A DNA stretch of 64,000 bases from Pseudoalteromonas sp. Z1A8 (GCF_011378855.1 NZ_WTLB01000009.1:42986-106985); one strand, 5' to 3'. Counted from the first letter of the stretch, positions 54,946-64,000 are shown. Numbers and translations are program-made. Notes: a model not told the origin generated them from the sequence alone.

Positions 54946-56451
54946 ATGCGTGGCATGTATATTAATTGCGATAAAGAACGACTACCGTCGTCACTTTATT
55001 TGACTAAAAACAATAGCCGTATTTTCGATTTTCCACATGCGTGTAGAGTCACCGGTTGCATTGTATATGACGAGGAAAATTGGTCGCAATTACCGTATGA
55101 GCATATAGAGCATAATATTTTTATTATGTCAGGCTGGTTTATTTATAAAGAGCAGCTAAACCCATTAACTCTTTTAGCTAACGATATAGTGGCACAAGGA
55201 ATTGACGTTTTAAATAATGTTTTGACTGGTGTGTTTACGCTTTTTTGGCAAAATGAGCACGAAGAGTTTGTTTTTACCGATCCGCTTGGTTTATCAACGC
55301 ACTTTATCGACAAGCTATCGACTGAGTTACGTGTTGCCCCTAGCGTTAAAGTGTTAAAAAATGATTCGCATCATCTCAACCATGACATGCAATGTATTTT
55401 AAATAAGAAAAACCACTTGTTTGGTAATTACACTCTTTTTGATGGCTTGCAGAGGCTAACCCCTGGGAGCTGTGTTGGAGTGATGAGTGAGCGCTCTTAT
55501 TTCGTATTTCATGAAGCTAAGCCTTTAGATTCATTAGCTGACGCTGTTAAAAAGTTAACTTCACTTTGGCAAGAGCACTCTAAAATATTACCTATCAGTA
55601 GCGGCCTTGATTCTAGGTATTTATTGGCAAATGGCACTTATAAATATGGCTTTACTTATGGGCCAGATAACTCACCAGAGAGAGAAATAGCTGCCAGCTT
55701 TAGTGAGGATTTTAAAACGTATTTAGCTTTTGATTATAGTGAGCAACCATTACATGAACAAGAGCAGGCTATTTTAGATGAAATGGCTTTTGGCACACTC
55801 AACCCTATTCCAAGGCTATTAACTAATTATAGTTTTGTAGCACAACACTTTGAACAAGCAAAAATATTTTTTGATGGTTATTTAGGTGATTTATTTCAGC
55901 GTGGCACTTATATAAATTTTAAAGGCAAAAGAGGTGAAGTTTTAAAGTTATTTCCGTTTATTTATAGTGTGATTAATTTTAAGGCAAAAACTTTAATGCG
56001 TTTAAGGTACAAAGAGTTAACCGATAAAGAATTTACTATTTTGTGGCAAGACTTTGTTCAACGTACAGATAGCCTAGCGTTAACGGATTACCAAAAAGTG
56101 ACTTATTATGAGTTTTTATATGGGAGAGGTGGCAGATATACTATTTTTGGCAGTAATATTTTAGCTGCGCAATTTTTTACTGTTGTTTCACCTTTTGCTG
56201 CAAGGGGGATCTTTGATTCTTTTATACAGCAAGATTACGCTAAAGCGGTTCGCTACCGAGCGCTTAAAAAAATATGGAGCAAAGTGGCTGTAAAGTATAA
56301 AAAAATCAAAGTTGAATCAGGATATACTCCACTATCAAACCCCGTAACAATTCCATCTATACAATTGATTTATAGGCTAATGTTCCATTTTATTCCATCA
56401 CGTGCAAATTATGGCGTAAAAAACAAGCGTATGGAAAATAAAAAAAAATGA
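54946..56451 (+). CDS. Second asparagine synthase-like protein, no glutaminase cysteine
   Basis: The C-terminal half carries a pyrophosphate loop in ILPISSGLDSRYLL, as in AsnB-type synthetases. The N-terminal part is glutaminase-like in size only; it opens MRGMYINCDKERL and has no Cys2. The ATG at 54946 is preceded by AAGGGG. At 501 residues it is shorter than the first copy and quite different in sequence. It overlaps the next glycosyltransferase gene by 4 bases. A role in amidation of a uronic acid is possible but unproven. Confidence 0.72.
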   Translation: MRGMYINCDKERLPSSLYLTKNNSRIFDFPHACRVTGCIVYDEENWSQLPYEHIEHNIFIMSGWFIYKEQLNPLTLLANDIVAQGIDVLNNVLTGVFTLFWQNEHEEFVFTDPLGLSTHFIDKLSTELRVAPSVKVLKNDSHHLNHDMQCILNKKNHLFGNYTLFDGLQRLTPGSCVGVMSERSYFVFHEAKPLDSLADAVKKLTSLWQEHSKILPISSGLDSRYLLANGTYKYGFTYGPDNSPEREIAASFSEDFKTYLAFDYSEQPLHEQEQAILDEMAFGTLNPIPRLLTNYSFVAQHFEQAKIFFDGYLGDLFQRGTYINFKGKRGEVLKLFPFIYSVINFKAKTLMRLRYKELTDKEFTILWQDFVQRTDSLALTDYQKVTYYEFLYGRGGRYTIFGSNILAAQFFTVVSPFAARGIFDSFIQQDYAKAVRYRALKKIWSKVAVKYKKIKVESGYTPLSNPVTIPSIQLIYRLMFHFIPSRANYGVKNKRMENKKK

Positions 56452-57524
56452 AAAAAGCAATACGTGTACTACTGCTGTCTAATATGGGGCCAAGCAAAAA
56501 TAAACCTAATTCAGGGCGATTTATAATGAACCAGTATACTAGCCTAAAAAAGTATACTGATTTAGATATGAATTACTTTTATCTAGATCAAGAAAAGAAG
56601 TCTGGTTTATTGCGCTTATTTCGATATCCTCTTTTTGCACTTCATTTTTTATTTAAATATATTTTTTCGGTAAAAAAATTAGACATTATTCATGTTCATT
56701 TTTTCTTCCCTAATATTTTGTTAGCTATTACTTACAAAATACTAAGAAATTGGAAAGTTAAAATTGCTGTAACTTTTCATGGTAGTGATATTTATAGTTA
56801 TTCCCCCCCTAGTGGAATATACAAAAAGTGTATTGATTTTGTTGATGAATCAATTTTTGTAAGCGATGAACTAAAAGCACGCTTTTTTAAGCAAGTACCT
56901 TGCACTGTATTAAGCGCTGGTGTGAATGAGGTTTTTTATCAAAAACATGAAAAAAGTAGCTTTAAAGAGAAGCAGTATGATGTTGTGTTTGTGGGCCAGC
57001 TTGACAAAAATAAAGGAATTGAAAGACTGGAGAAGATTTTAATCGCATTTCCTTGTAAAATACGTGTGGCAATAGTAGGGGATGGCGATAATACGTTTAT
57101 AGAGCGTGTTAAAAATAATAAAAATGTGAGCATTTCATATTTTAATAGCTGTAACCCGCAGCAGTTGGTTACAATTTATAACTCAAGTTCTATGTTGATT
57201 AATTTATCATATAATGAATCGTTTGGCTTGGTGATGAGTGAGGCTATGGCATGCGGTGCTTTAGTTGTGGCCACTCAAACAGATGGCGCTAGTACGCAAG
57301 TAGCAGATGGAAAAAACGGTTTTTTAATACCAAATCAAGACGGCAGTGTTTGTTCAAGTACTATTAATGCAATACAACGTATTTTAAGCATGTCAGAAAA
57401 ACAATATGCAAGCATGAGTGATAGTGCAACTAATACAGCACAAAAATATCGTTTATCGGTGGTTGCAAAGCAAATATTTAATATGTACACCAAGTTACAA
57501 GCGAAAAACTTTAATGATAAATAA
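56448..57524 (+). CDS. Glycosyltransferase family 4
   Basis: The GT-B fold is indicated by an N-terminal HVHFFFPNILLA and TFHGSDIYSY region, VFVGQLDKNKGIERL at the start of the second domain, and the Glu-x7-Glu nucleotide-sugar motif in NESFGLVMSEAMACGALVV. It is a cytoplasmic or membrane-associated enzyme of 358 residues. Donor and acceptor are unknown. Its last bases overlap the wecG start. Confidence 0.9.
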   Translation: MKKAIRVLLLSNMGPSKNKPNSGRFIMNQYTSLKKYTDLDMNYFYLDQEKKSGLLRLFRYPLFALHFLFKYIFSVKKLDIIHVHFFFPNILLAITYKILRNWKVKIAVTFHGSDIYSYSPPSGIYKKCIDFVDESIFVSDELKARFFKQVPCTVLSAGVNEVFYQKHEKSSFKEKQYDVVFVGQLDKNKGIERLEKILIAFPCKIRVAIVGDGDNTFIERVKNNKNVSISYFNSCNPQQLVTIYNSSSMLINLSYNESFGLVMSEAMACGALVVATQTDGASTQVADGKNGFLIPNQDGSVCSSTINAIQRILSMSEKQYASMSDSATNTAQKYRLSVVAKQIFNMYTKLQAKNFNDK

Positions 57525-58236
57525 AGTAAATATAGGCGGCATTGATGTTGCTGCTTACCAATCCATAGATGAACTTATAAGCTCGTCAATTTTGACAACT
57601 CAGGGTATACAACCTGGCGTGGGTATAGCAATTAACCCAGAAAAGATTATGGCCGCAAAAAACGATCCTTATATTATGAGTATTTTGCAAAATGCAACAC
57701 TTCGTTATCCTGACGGTATTGGTGTGTCTTATGTTATGCAAAAGCGTTTAGGTTCAAAAGTTGCTAGAATTCCTGGCTGTGAATTATGGGAGCGTTTAAT
57801 GCTTCGTTCTGTTGAGCAGCAAATACCCGTTTTTTTACTTGGTGCAACCCAAAGTACAGTGCTACAAACTTATGAAAAATTAACATCGCTAGGTGTTGAT
57901 GTTGTAGGCTATAAAGATGGTTATTTCACTAAAGAACAAGAGCAATCCGTTATTGATGAAATTATAAAGTCTGGTGCTAAGGTAGTTAGTGTAGCATTAG
58001 GTTCTCCACGACAAGAGTTATTTATTTTTGAATGTATTAAGTATGCGCCAGATTCTTTTTTTATGGGCGTAGGTGGTACTTATGATGTTTTTACAAACAA
58101 TGTAAAACGTGCACCTCTATTTTTTAGAACCTTGAATTTAGAGTGGTTATTTAGATTGCTATCACAACCATCGCGCCTATTTCGTCAAGGTAATTTACTC
58201 AAATATATATATTACTATTTAACAAAAAAAATATAG
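57514..58236 (+). CDS. wecG: WecG/TagA/CpsF-family glycosyltransferase
   Basis: The GT26 family includes WecG, which adds ManNAcA to lipid I of common antigen. GVGIAINPEKIMAAKNDP, LRYPDGIGVSYVM and the C-terminal ALGSPRQELFI and GVGGTYDVF fit this family. I use ATG 57514, which overlaps the preceding stop and gives the family N-terminus VNIGGIDVAAY; the frame itself is open from 57418. The length is 240 residues. wecB and wecC, which make its donor, follow directly. Confidence 0.92.
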   Translation: MINKVNIGGIDVAAYQSIDELISSSILTTQGIQPGVGIAINPEKIMAAKNDPYIMSILQNATLRYPDGIGVSYVMQKRLGSKVARIPGCELWERLMLRSVEQQIPVFLLGATQSTVLQTYEKLTSLGVDVVGYKDGYFTKEQEQSVIDEIIKSGAKVVSVALGSPRQELFIFECIKYAPDSFFMGVGGTYDVFTNNVKRAPLFFRTLNLEWLFRLLSQPSRLFRQGNLLKYIYYYLTKKI

Positions 58237-58286
58237 TAACTTATACGCGCAAATTCACTTTGTTTAATTCAGATTTTGAGGTTTTA

Positions 58287-59525
58287 ATGTTATTTAGAAA
58301 TGTATCTGTTATTGGTTTAGGTTATATAGGTTTGCCAACCGCTGCGGTGATAGCATCGCGCGGTGTAAATGTAATTGGTGTTGATGTTAGTCAACATGCT
58401 GTTGATACTATAAACGCTGGTAATGTACATATTGTTGAACCCGACTTAGATATTGTTGTGCGCAGCGTAGTAAAAGCCGGTAATTTACGTGCGACTACGC
58501 AAGCTGAAAAAGCAGATGCGTTTATGGTAGCAGTGCCTACTCCATTTAAAGATAACTACGAAGCCGATCTTACTTACATTGAGTCTGCAGCTAACGCAAT
58601 TGCACCTGTGCTCGAAAAGGGGAACTTAGTTATTTTAGAGTCGACCTCACCGGTAGGTGCGACTGAGAAGCTTGCTAAGTGGTTAGAACAAGCGCGCCCG
58701 GATTTAACTTTTCCGCAAACCCATGGTGATAATGCAGATATAAAAATAGCGCATTGCCCTGAACGTGTATTACCTGGTCATGTACTGCGTGAGCTTGTTG
58801 AAAACGATCGCGTTATTGGTGGTATGTCGCAGGCTTGTTCTGAGAAAGCGATATCACTTTATAAAATATTTGTAAAAGGCGAATGCTTACTCACAAATGC
58901 ACGTACTGCTGAAATGGCTAAGTTGACAGAAAACTCATTTCGAGATGTAAATATTGCTTTTGCAAATGAATTATCGATGATATGTGATGAATTAGATATA
59001 AACGTGTGGGAACTCATTAAATTGGCTAATCGCCACCCTAGAGTTAATATTTTGAACCCCGGGCCGGGTGTAGGTGGGCATTGTATAGCTGTTGACCCTT
59101 GGTTTATTGTGAGTTCAGCGCCTGATACAGCTAAGCTGATTCGTCAAGCTCGTGAAGTTAATGACAGCAAGCCTCATTATGTATTAAATCAAATTATTGA
59201 AGCCGCTGAGCAGTTTAAAAAACCAGTTGTTGCTTGCTTAGGAATTGCTTTCAAAGCCGATATTGATGATTTGCGCGAAAGCCCTGCACTTGATATTACT
59301 AAAATGTTGGCTCAACAAAATATAGCTAAAGTGCTGGTAGTAGAACCTAATATAAATAAGCTACCAGAGTCATTAACCGAACTAGGTGTAGAGTTGGTAA
59401 GTCTTGAAACTGCACTGGAATTGAGTAATACGCTAGCTGTTTTAGTCGATCATAAGCAATTTAAAGCTATCGCCCCTGAATTGGTTGCTAAAAAAGCAGT
59501 TGTAGATAGTCGCGGTATTTTTTAA
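58287..59525 (+). CDS. wecC: UDP-N-acetyl-D-mannosamine dehydrogenase
   Basis: WecC oxidises UDP-ManNAc to UDP-ManNAcA. It has the Rossmann motif VIGLGYIGLPTAA, LESTSPVGATEKL, the catalytic Cys in GPGVGGHCIAVDPWF and the C-terminal SRGIF. ATG 58287 with GAGG upstream is chosen over the TTG at 58260. The length of 412 residues is close to E. coli (420). Confidence 0.95.
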   Translation: MLFRNVSVIGLGYIGLPTAAVIASRGVNVIGVDVSQHAVDTINAGNVHIVEPDLDIVVRSVVKAGNLRATTQAEKADAFMVAVPTPFKDNYEADLTYIESAANAIAPVLEKGNLVILESTSPVGATEKLAKWLEQARPDLTFPQTHGDNADIKIAHCPERVLPGHVLRELVENDRVIGGMSQACSEKAISLYKIFVKGECLLTNARTAEMAKLTENSFRDVNIAFANELSMICDELDINVWELIKLANRHPRVNILNPGPGVGGHCIAVDPWFIVSSAPDTAKLIRQAREVNDSKPHYVLNQIIEAAEQFKKPVVACLGIAFKADIDDLRESPALDITKMLAQQNIAKVLVVEPNINKLPESLTELGVELVSLETALELSNTLAVLVDHKQFKAIAPELVAKKAVVDSRGIF

Positions 59526-59539
59526 TTTAAAAAATGTAG

Positions 59540-59570
59540 AAAGCTTGCCGAATTTAGTCCGCAGGCTTTT
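59540..59570 (+). terminator. Possible attenuator hairpin between wecC and wecB
   Basis: AAAGCTTGC pairs with GCAGGCTTT (one G-T pair) around 12 bases and ends in four Ts. It is weak, so partial termination is the most that can be claimed. Confidence 0.4.
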
Positions 59571-59583
59571 GCTAGGAAAGTAA

Positions 59584-60699
59584 ATGAAAGTTTTAACTGT
59601 ATTTGGTACCCGCCCTGAAGCTATTAAAATGGCACCATTGGTATTAGCGTTAGCGCAAGAGCCTGCTATTGAATCTAAAGTGTGTGTTACTGCACAGCAC
59701 CGAGAAATGTTAGATCAAGTACTCGAACTTTTTGAAATTACTCCTGATTATGATTTAAATATAATGAAAGCAGGTCAAGATCTCTACGATATTACCAGTA
59801 AGATATTACTCGGTTTACGTGATGTGCTAGATGACTTTAAACCTGACTGGGTATTAGTGCATGGCGATACAACAACAACATTTTCAGCATCAATGGCTGC
59901 ATTTTATAAGCAAGTAAATATAGGGCATATTGAGGCTGGTCTGCGAACAGGTAATTTATATAGCCCATGGCCAGAAGAAGCAAATCGTACATTAACAAGC
60001 GTCTTAACAGCGAAGCATTTCGCGCCTACACAAGCCTCTGCAGATAATTTATTACGTGAGCATATTGCTGATTCTTCAATCGTCATTACGGGTAATACCG
60101 TGATTGATGCATTATTAAAAGTAAAGCAGGAAGTTCTTTCCAAAGAAAGTGTTCAGCAGCAAATGAATGTAAAATTTACTCACATAGTAGATAAACCATA
60201 TATTTTAGTCACGGGCCACCGCCGTGAAAGCTTTGGTGGCGGGTTTGAACGTATATGTGAATCTATTTCTCAACTTGCAACTAAGTATCCTGATTTCAAT
60301 TTTGTTTATCCTGTGCATTTAAATCCAAATGTACAAGAGCCTGTTAACCGACTTTTAGCCGACAAAGATAATGTTAAGCTTATCGACCCTCAAGATTACT
60401 TACCTTTTGTGTTTTTAATGGATAAATCATACTTAATCCTTACTGATTCGGGTGGTGTTCAGGAGGAAGCTCCTAGTTTAGGTAAGCCGGTGTTGGTTAT
60501 GCGTGAGACAACCGAACGACCAGAAGCAGTTGCTGCCGGTACGGTAAAGTTAGTCGGTACTGATGTGGATAAAATAGTTGATGCAGTAAGTGAACTTATT
60601 GAAAATCCATCGCTTTATAAAGAAATGAGTGTAGCGCATAATCCGTATGGTGATGGTTTATCAAGCCAGCGTATTATTAATAGCCTACTGGGTAAATAG
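59584..60699 (+). CDS. wecB: UDP-N-acetylglucosamine 2-epimerase (non-hydrolysing)
   Basis: WecB converts UDP-GlcNAc into UDP-ManNAc for WecC. Family signatures are [62 protein letters not shown] and [12 protein letters not shown]. The 371 residues match the E. coli protein (376). Confidence 0.97.
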   Translation: MKVLTVFGTRPEAIKMAPLVLALAQEPAIESKVCVTAQHREMLDQVLELFEITPDYDLNIMKAGQDLYDITSKILLGLRDVLDDFKPDWVLVHGDTTTTFSASMAAFYKQVNIGHIEAGLRTGNLYSPWPEEANRTLTSVLTAKHFAPTQASADNLLREHIADSSIVITGNTVIDALLKVKQEVLSKESVQQQMNVKFTHIVDKPYILVTGHRRESFGGGFERICESISQLATKYPDFNFVYPVHLNPNVQEPVNRLLADKDNVKLIDPQDYLPFVFLMDKSYLILTDSGGVQEEAPSLGKPVLVMRETTERPEAVAAGTVKLVGTDVDKIVDAVSELIENPSLYKEMSVAHNPYGDGLSSQRIINSLLGK

Positions 60700-60714
60700 T
60701 CAAAGGGAATAAAT

Positions 60715-61881
60715 ATGAGGATAGCTGTCGTAGGTACAGGGTATGTTGGGCTTTCAAACGCCATGCTGTTATCACAACACAATGAGGTTGTTGCTTTAGA
60801 CATAGATGAGCAAAAAATAGCACTTTTAAATAATAAGCAGTCGCCTATTGTAGATGCTGAGATTAGCGCGTTTTTAACGCGCAGTGATTTAGACTTTACA
60901 GCCACTATAGATAAAGTAGCTGCTTATAAAAATGCCGAGTTTGTAATAATTGCTACACCCACTGATTACGATGTTGAAAATAACTACTTTAATACGAGTA
61001 CTGTAGAAGCTGTAATTAAAGAGACTATAGCGTATAACCCAAATGCAGTTATGGTCATTAAATCGACGGTGCCTGTTGGCTTTACGCAAAGTATTAAAGA
61101 AAAATTTGGAATTAGTAATTTAATATTTTCACCAGAATTTTTGCGTGAAGGCAAAGCGCTGCACGATAACTTATATCCATCACGTATTGTTGTTGGTGAG
61201 CAAAGTGATCGCGCAACAGTATTTGCTAATTTACTTAAGCAAGGCGCTATAAAAGAAGATATTGAAGTACTGTTTACTGATTCAACAGAAGCGGAAGCTA
61301 TTAAGTTATTCTCAAATACTTACTTAGCAATGCGCGTCGCTTATTTTAATGAACTTGACAGCTACGCTGAAGCACATGGATTAAACTCTAAGCAAATAAT
61401 ACAAGGTGTTAGTTTAGACCCTCGTATTGGTAATCATTATAACAACCCATCATTCGGTTATGGCGGTTATTGTTTGCCAAAAGATACGAAACAATTACGA
61501 GCAAATTACGCAAATGTACCTAATAATATTATTGGTGCAATTGTTGATGCCAATACTACACGTAAAGATTTTATTGCTGATTCAATAATTAAACGAAATC
61601 CTAAAGTGGTTGGTGTGTATCGTTTAGTAATGAAAACAGGATCTGATAATTTTAGAGCTTCTGCTATTCAAGGCATTATGAAGCGTATTAAAGCGAAAGG
61701 TATTGAGGTTGTTGTATACGAACCAGTGCTTGAAGAAAATGAGTTTTATCATTCTCGTGTAATTAAAGATTTAAATGAATTCAAGCAAATATCTGACGTT
61801 GTTGTATCTAACCGTATGGTTGAAGAGCTAAGCGATATTGCTGACAAAGTTTATACTCGCGATTTGTTTGGTAGCGATTAA
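60715..61881 (+). CDS. ugd: UDP-glucose 6-dehydrogenase
   Basis: The enzyme oxidises UDP-glucose to UDP-glucuronate. It shows [52 protein letters not shown] and the catalytic Cys in [15 protein letters not shown]. The length of 388 residues equals that of E. coli Ugd. Together with the epimerase at 62448 it supplies GlcA and GalA. Confidence 0.95.
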   Translation: MRIAVVGTGYVGLSNAMLLSQHNEVVALDIDEQKIALLNNKQSPIVDAEISAFLTRSDLDFTATIDKVAAYKNAEFVIIATPTDYDVENNYFNTSTVEAVIKETIAYNPNAVMVIKSTVPVGFTQSIKEKFGISNLIFSPEFLREGKALHDNLYPSRIVVGEQSDRATVFANLLKQGAIKEDIEVLFTDSTEAEAIKLFSNTYLAMRVAYFNELDSYAEAHGLNSKQIIQGVSLDPRIGNHYNNPSFGYGGYCLPKDTKQLRANYANVPNNIIGAIVDANTTRKDFIADSIIKRNPKVVGVYRLVMKTGSDNFRASAIQGIMKRIKAKGIEVVVYEPVLEENEFYHSRVIKDLNEFKQISDVVVSNRMVEELSDIADKVYTRDLFGSD

Positions 61882-61885
61882 TAAA

Positions 61886-61969
61886 CAAAGTTTAAAGACT
61901 AAAGGTTAAAGGTTAAAGACTAAAGTTTAAAGACGAAAGGTTAAATGTTAAAGACTAAAGGCTAAAGTA
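61886..61969 (+). repeat. Twelve tandem 7-base repeats upstream of the four-helix-bundle gene
   Basis: Twelve consecutive heptamers follow the pattern TAAAGnn, with TAAAGAC, TAAAGGT and TAAAGTT the commonest. The array starts 5 bases after the ugd stop and ends 40 bases before the next gene. It degenerates after 61969. Confidence 0.9.
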
Positions 61970-62008
61970 TAAGTCAAAAACTAAGGTGAATTTATATTAG
62001 GGGGCGTT

Positions 62009-62356
62009 GTGCAATTTGAGGACTTAAATGTATGGCAGCGCTCTGCCGATTTAGCTTGTGAAGTTTTTATTTATTTTAAGGCAAGTAAGCAATTTGGTTT
62101 AAAAGATCAAATTACACGCTCAGCATTATCAATTTCATCAAATATTGCGGAGGGTTATGAGAGAAAGACAGCTAAAGATTACTGCCGTTTTCTCTCTTAC
62201 TCTAAAGGTAGCTGTGGTGAGCTTCGCTCACAAATATATATTGCCTTAAAAATTGGTGAGGTTGATACAAAAACAGCAGAAACCTGGATAGAAGAGTCTA
62301 GGCAGTTATCAAAGATGATATCTGCCTTAATGAAAACTATTGAAACTTGGGATTAG
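62009..62356 (+). CDS. Four-helix-bundle protein (S23/IVP family)
   Basis: The 115-residue protein opens FEDLNVWQRSADLACEVF and carries ITRSALSISSNIAEGYERKT and FLSYSKGSCGELRSQI, the signatures of the four-helix-bundle family once named for rRNA intervening sequences. Avd of diversity-generating retroelements has the same fold. Its function is unknown; a nucleic-acid-binding role is plausible. The start is GTG after a GGGGGC run. It breaks the sugar operon and is flanked on both sides by 7-base repeat arrays, suggesting it belongs to an inserted module. Confidence 0.9.
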   Translation: MQFEDLNVWQRSADLACEVFIYFKASKQFGLKDQITRSALSISSNIAEGYERKTAKDYCRFLSYSKGSCGELRSQIYIALKIGEVDTKTAETWIEESRQLSKMISALMKTIETWD

Positions 62357-62367
62357 GCTTTTAGTCT

Positions 62368-62423
62368 TCAACTTTCAACTTTCAACTTTCAACTTTCAAC
62401 TTTCAACTTTCAACTTTCAACTT
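62368..62423 (-). repeat. Eight perfect 7-base repeats downstream of the four-helix-bundle gene
   Basis: TCAACTT is repeated eight times without a mismatch and is preceded by TTAGTCT. On the minus strand the unit reads GAAAGTT and the preceding one AGACTAA, the same family as the upstream array but in opposite orientation. It begins 11 bases after the stop codon. Confidence 0.92.
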
Positions 62424-62447
62424 TATCAGCTTAAAGATTAGGAAATT

Positions 62448-63452
62448 ATGAAATATTTAGTAACGGGTGCTGCTGGTTTTATTGGGGCGGCAACATGCCA
62501 AAAATTGTTAGCGGCCGGCCATGTAGTCGTTGGTATTGATAACCTTAATGACTATTACGATGTAAATTTAAAACTAGCTCGTTTAGCGCAGTTTGAAAAC
62601 CATGAAGCATTTACATTTATTAAGCTTGATATAAGTGAACGCCCAGCAATGAGCGAGTTATTTAAAGTACAGCAGTTTGATAAAGTAATCCATTTAGCGG
62701 CGCAAGCCGGTGTTAGGTATTCAATAGAAAACCCTGATGCTTATGCAGACTCTAACTTAGTAGGGCACTTAAATGTGCTTGAAGGGTGTCGTAATAATAA
62801 AGTTAAGCACTTGGTTTATGCTTCATCGAGCTCTGTATATGGCTTAAACGAAAAAACACCGTTTGAAACAACTGACAGTGTTGATCATCCTGTGTCGTTT
62901 TATGCTGCAACTAAAAAAGCGAATGAGCTAATGGCACATAGCTATTCTCACTTGTATAGCTTACCTACAACAGGGCTGCGCTTTTTTACTGTTTATGGTC
63001 CATGGGGTCGCCCAGATATGGCACCGTATATTTTTACTAAAAAAATACTTGCTGGTGACACGATTGACATAAACAACAATGGCGATATGTGGCGTGACTT
63101 TACTTACATAGACGACATAGTAGAAGGCGTTGTACGTGCAGCCGATGTTATACCCGCTGCAAACCCTGATTGGAGAGTAGAAACTGGCTCGCCAGCATCT
63201 AGTTCTGCCCCTTATTCGGTTTATAACATTGGTCACGGTAGCCCAATAAATTTAATGAAGTTTATTGAAGCTATTGAGGCTGAGCTCGGTACTGAAGCTA
63301 AAAAGAACTTCCGTGAAATGCAATCAGGTGATGTTTATAAAACCTTTGCCGACACTACAGATTTATTTAATGCGACAGGCTATAAAGCGCAGGTTGATGT
63401 TAAGCAAGGTGTTAACGAATTAGTTAAGTGGTATAAAGATTTTTATAAATAA
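62448..63452 (+). CDS. UDP-glucuronate 4-epimerase (CapI-like)
   Basis: This short-chain NAD-dependent epimerase converts UDP-GlcA to UDP-GalA. It has VTGAAGFIGAATCQKLL, the GIDNLNDYYDVNLK segment of the CapI/LspL group, ASSSSVYG and the YAATKKANE catalytic motif. The length of 334 residues is standard. It follows ugd functionally although the four-helix-bundle module lies between them, and a strong terminator ends the locus. Confidence 0.92.
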   Translation: MKYLVTGAAGFIGAATCQKLLAAGHVVVGIDNLNDYYDVNLKLARLAQFENHEAFTFIKLDISERPAMSELFKVQQFDKVIHLAAQAGVRYSIENPDAYADSNLVGHLNVLEGCRNNKVKHLVYASSSSVYGLNEKTPFETTDSVDHPVSFYAATKKANELMAHSYSHLYSLPTTGLRFFTVYGPWGRPDMAPYIFTKKILAGDTIDINNNGDMWRDFTYIDDIVEGVVRAADVIPAANPDWRVETGSPASSSAPYSVYNIGHGSPINLMKFIEAIEAELGTEAKKNFREMQSGDVYKTFADTTDLFNATGYKAQVDVKQGVNELVKWYKDFYK

Positions 63453-63475
63453 AAGTTACAATTTGTAAGTCATTT

Positions 63476-63510
63476 AAAAACACTGTTCTCAATTTGAGAC
63501 AGTGTTTTTT
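63476..63510 (+). terminator. Rho-independent terminator of the polysaccharide locus
   Basis: AAAAACACTG pairs with CAGTGTTTTT, extended by TCTC / GAGA, and a T tract follows. It lies 24 bases after the epimerase stop. The symmetry would allow use from either side. Confidence 0.88.
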
Positions 63511-63566
63511 ATTGGCTTTAAATTACTTGAGCGCAAAGCAAATTCGTACCTACAGGGTTGTATATT

Positions 63567-64000
63567 GTAAACTCCCGCCTACGGGTTAGGTGATATTTGT
63601 GGGCGGGGCTTTACGCCGCGCTTGTTGAGTTGTTTTATGGATGCGTGAAGGTAAACTCTCAAGAGCTGCGCGAGGTAAACTCCCGCCTACGGGGTGGTGT
63701 TATTTGTGGGCGGGGCTTTATGCCGCGCTTGTTGAGTTGTTTTATGGATGCATGAAGGTAAGCTCTCAAGAGCTGCGCGAGGTAAACTCTCAAGAGCTGC
63801 GCGAGGTAAACTCCCGCCTACAGATTACGGGGCGCGTTTTATTTGTGGGCGGGGCTTTATGCCGCGCTTTTTTTTAGCTTATGTTTTATTTGCACGAGGT
63901 AAATTCCGCGATAAGACCTGCGCGAGGTAAACTCCCGCCTACGGGGTGGTGTTATTTGTGGGCGGGGCTTTACGCCGCGCTTGTTGAGTTGTTTTATGGA
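63567..64000. repeat. Array of REP-like units in alternating orientation (REPIN cluster)
   Basis: Two sequence types alternate: GTAAACTCCCGCCTAC (starting 63567, 63675, 63806, 63927) and GTGGGCGGGGCTTTAyGCC (starting 63599, 63706, 63845, 63958). The first is the complement of a GTAGGCGGG-headed REP, the second has a GTGG head and a hairpin foot. Units of about 110-140 bases repeat, with an extra copy of CTCTCAAGAGCTGCGCGAG near 63770-63800. Short open frames here are chance. The array continues beyond the window. Confidence 0.85.

Noticed and set aside
62009..62356. Diversity-generating retroelement accessory gene (avd)
   Set aside because: The protein shares the four-helix-bundle fold, but there is no reverse transcriptase or template/variable repeat pair in the window.
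61886..62423. CRISPR array
   Set aside because: The units are 7 bases long with no spacers and no cas genes nearby, so these are simple tandem repeats.
63641..63930. Two short plus-strand open frames in the final repeat region
   Set aside because: Their residues only reflect the repeated REP-like DNA (such as repeated SQELREVN-type text), with no ribosome site or known family.

Overview
The window reads as a chromosomal segment of a marine gammaproteobacterium, most likely Pseudoalteromonas or a close relative. Supporting points are the low G+C, the isc operon order with trmJ upstream, the wec-type surface-sugar genes, and a secreted protein that looks like an Slr4-type S-layer protein. This assignment comes from recognising protein families, not from a database search.

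Layout. 1-9120 is housekeeping: the end of oligopeptidase A (prlC), an orphan response regulator, rsmJ, trmJ, and the complete iron-sulfur operon iscR-iscS-iscU-iscA-hscB-hscA-fdx behind three IscR-type boxes. 9194-9325 is a REPIN-like palindrome, followed by a succinate-semialdehyde-type dehydrogenase. 11083-25280 (minus strand) is a compact six-gene operon, read in the order TPR/beta-barrel outer-membrane protein, FecR-domain protein, 2326-residue tandem-repeat lipoprotein, metallo-beta-lactamase-fold hydrolase, CHASE2-adenylate/guanylate cyclase and GAF-HD-GYP phosphodiesterase. It looks like an envelope-sensing and surface-display system that I cannot match to a described one. 25515-27664 holds tRNA-His, an MscS channel and a DUF481 outer-membrane protein.

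27773-41588 is probably one transcription unit: a large SLBB polysaccharide-export protein, wecA, and a type II secretion system in the unusual order G-E-F-H-I-J-K-L-M-C-D. Directly after it, behind its own promoter and a structured leader, lies a cysteine-free, codon-biased exported protein (42062-43366) that is a candidate S-layer protein and the likely cargo. 43554-63452 is a Wzx/Wzy-type surface polysaccharide locus. Its predicted sugars are Qui4NAc or Fuc4NAc, ManNAcA, GlcA and GalA, with two amidotransferase-like proteins. The simplest joint reading is that the T2SS exports the S-layer protein and the polysaccharide anchors it, as in the Aeromonas A-layer; this is inference.

Seven-nucleotide periodic arrays occur in and around the polysaccharide locus: before the aminotransferase gene, inside rfbB, and in opposite orientation on both sides of a four-helix-bundle gene at 62009. 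The last 450 bases are a tandem series of REP-like inverted repeats running off the window.
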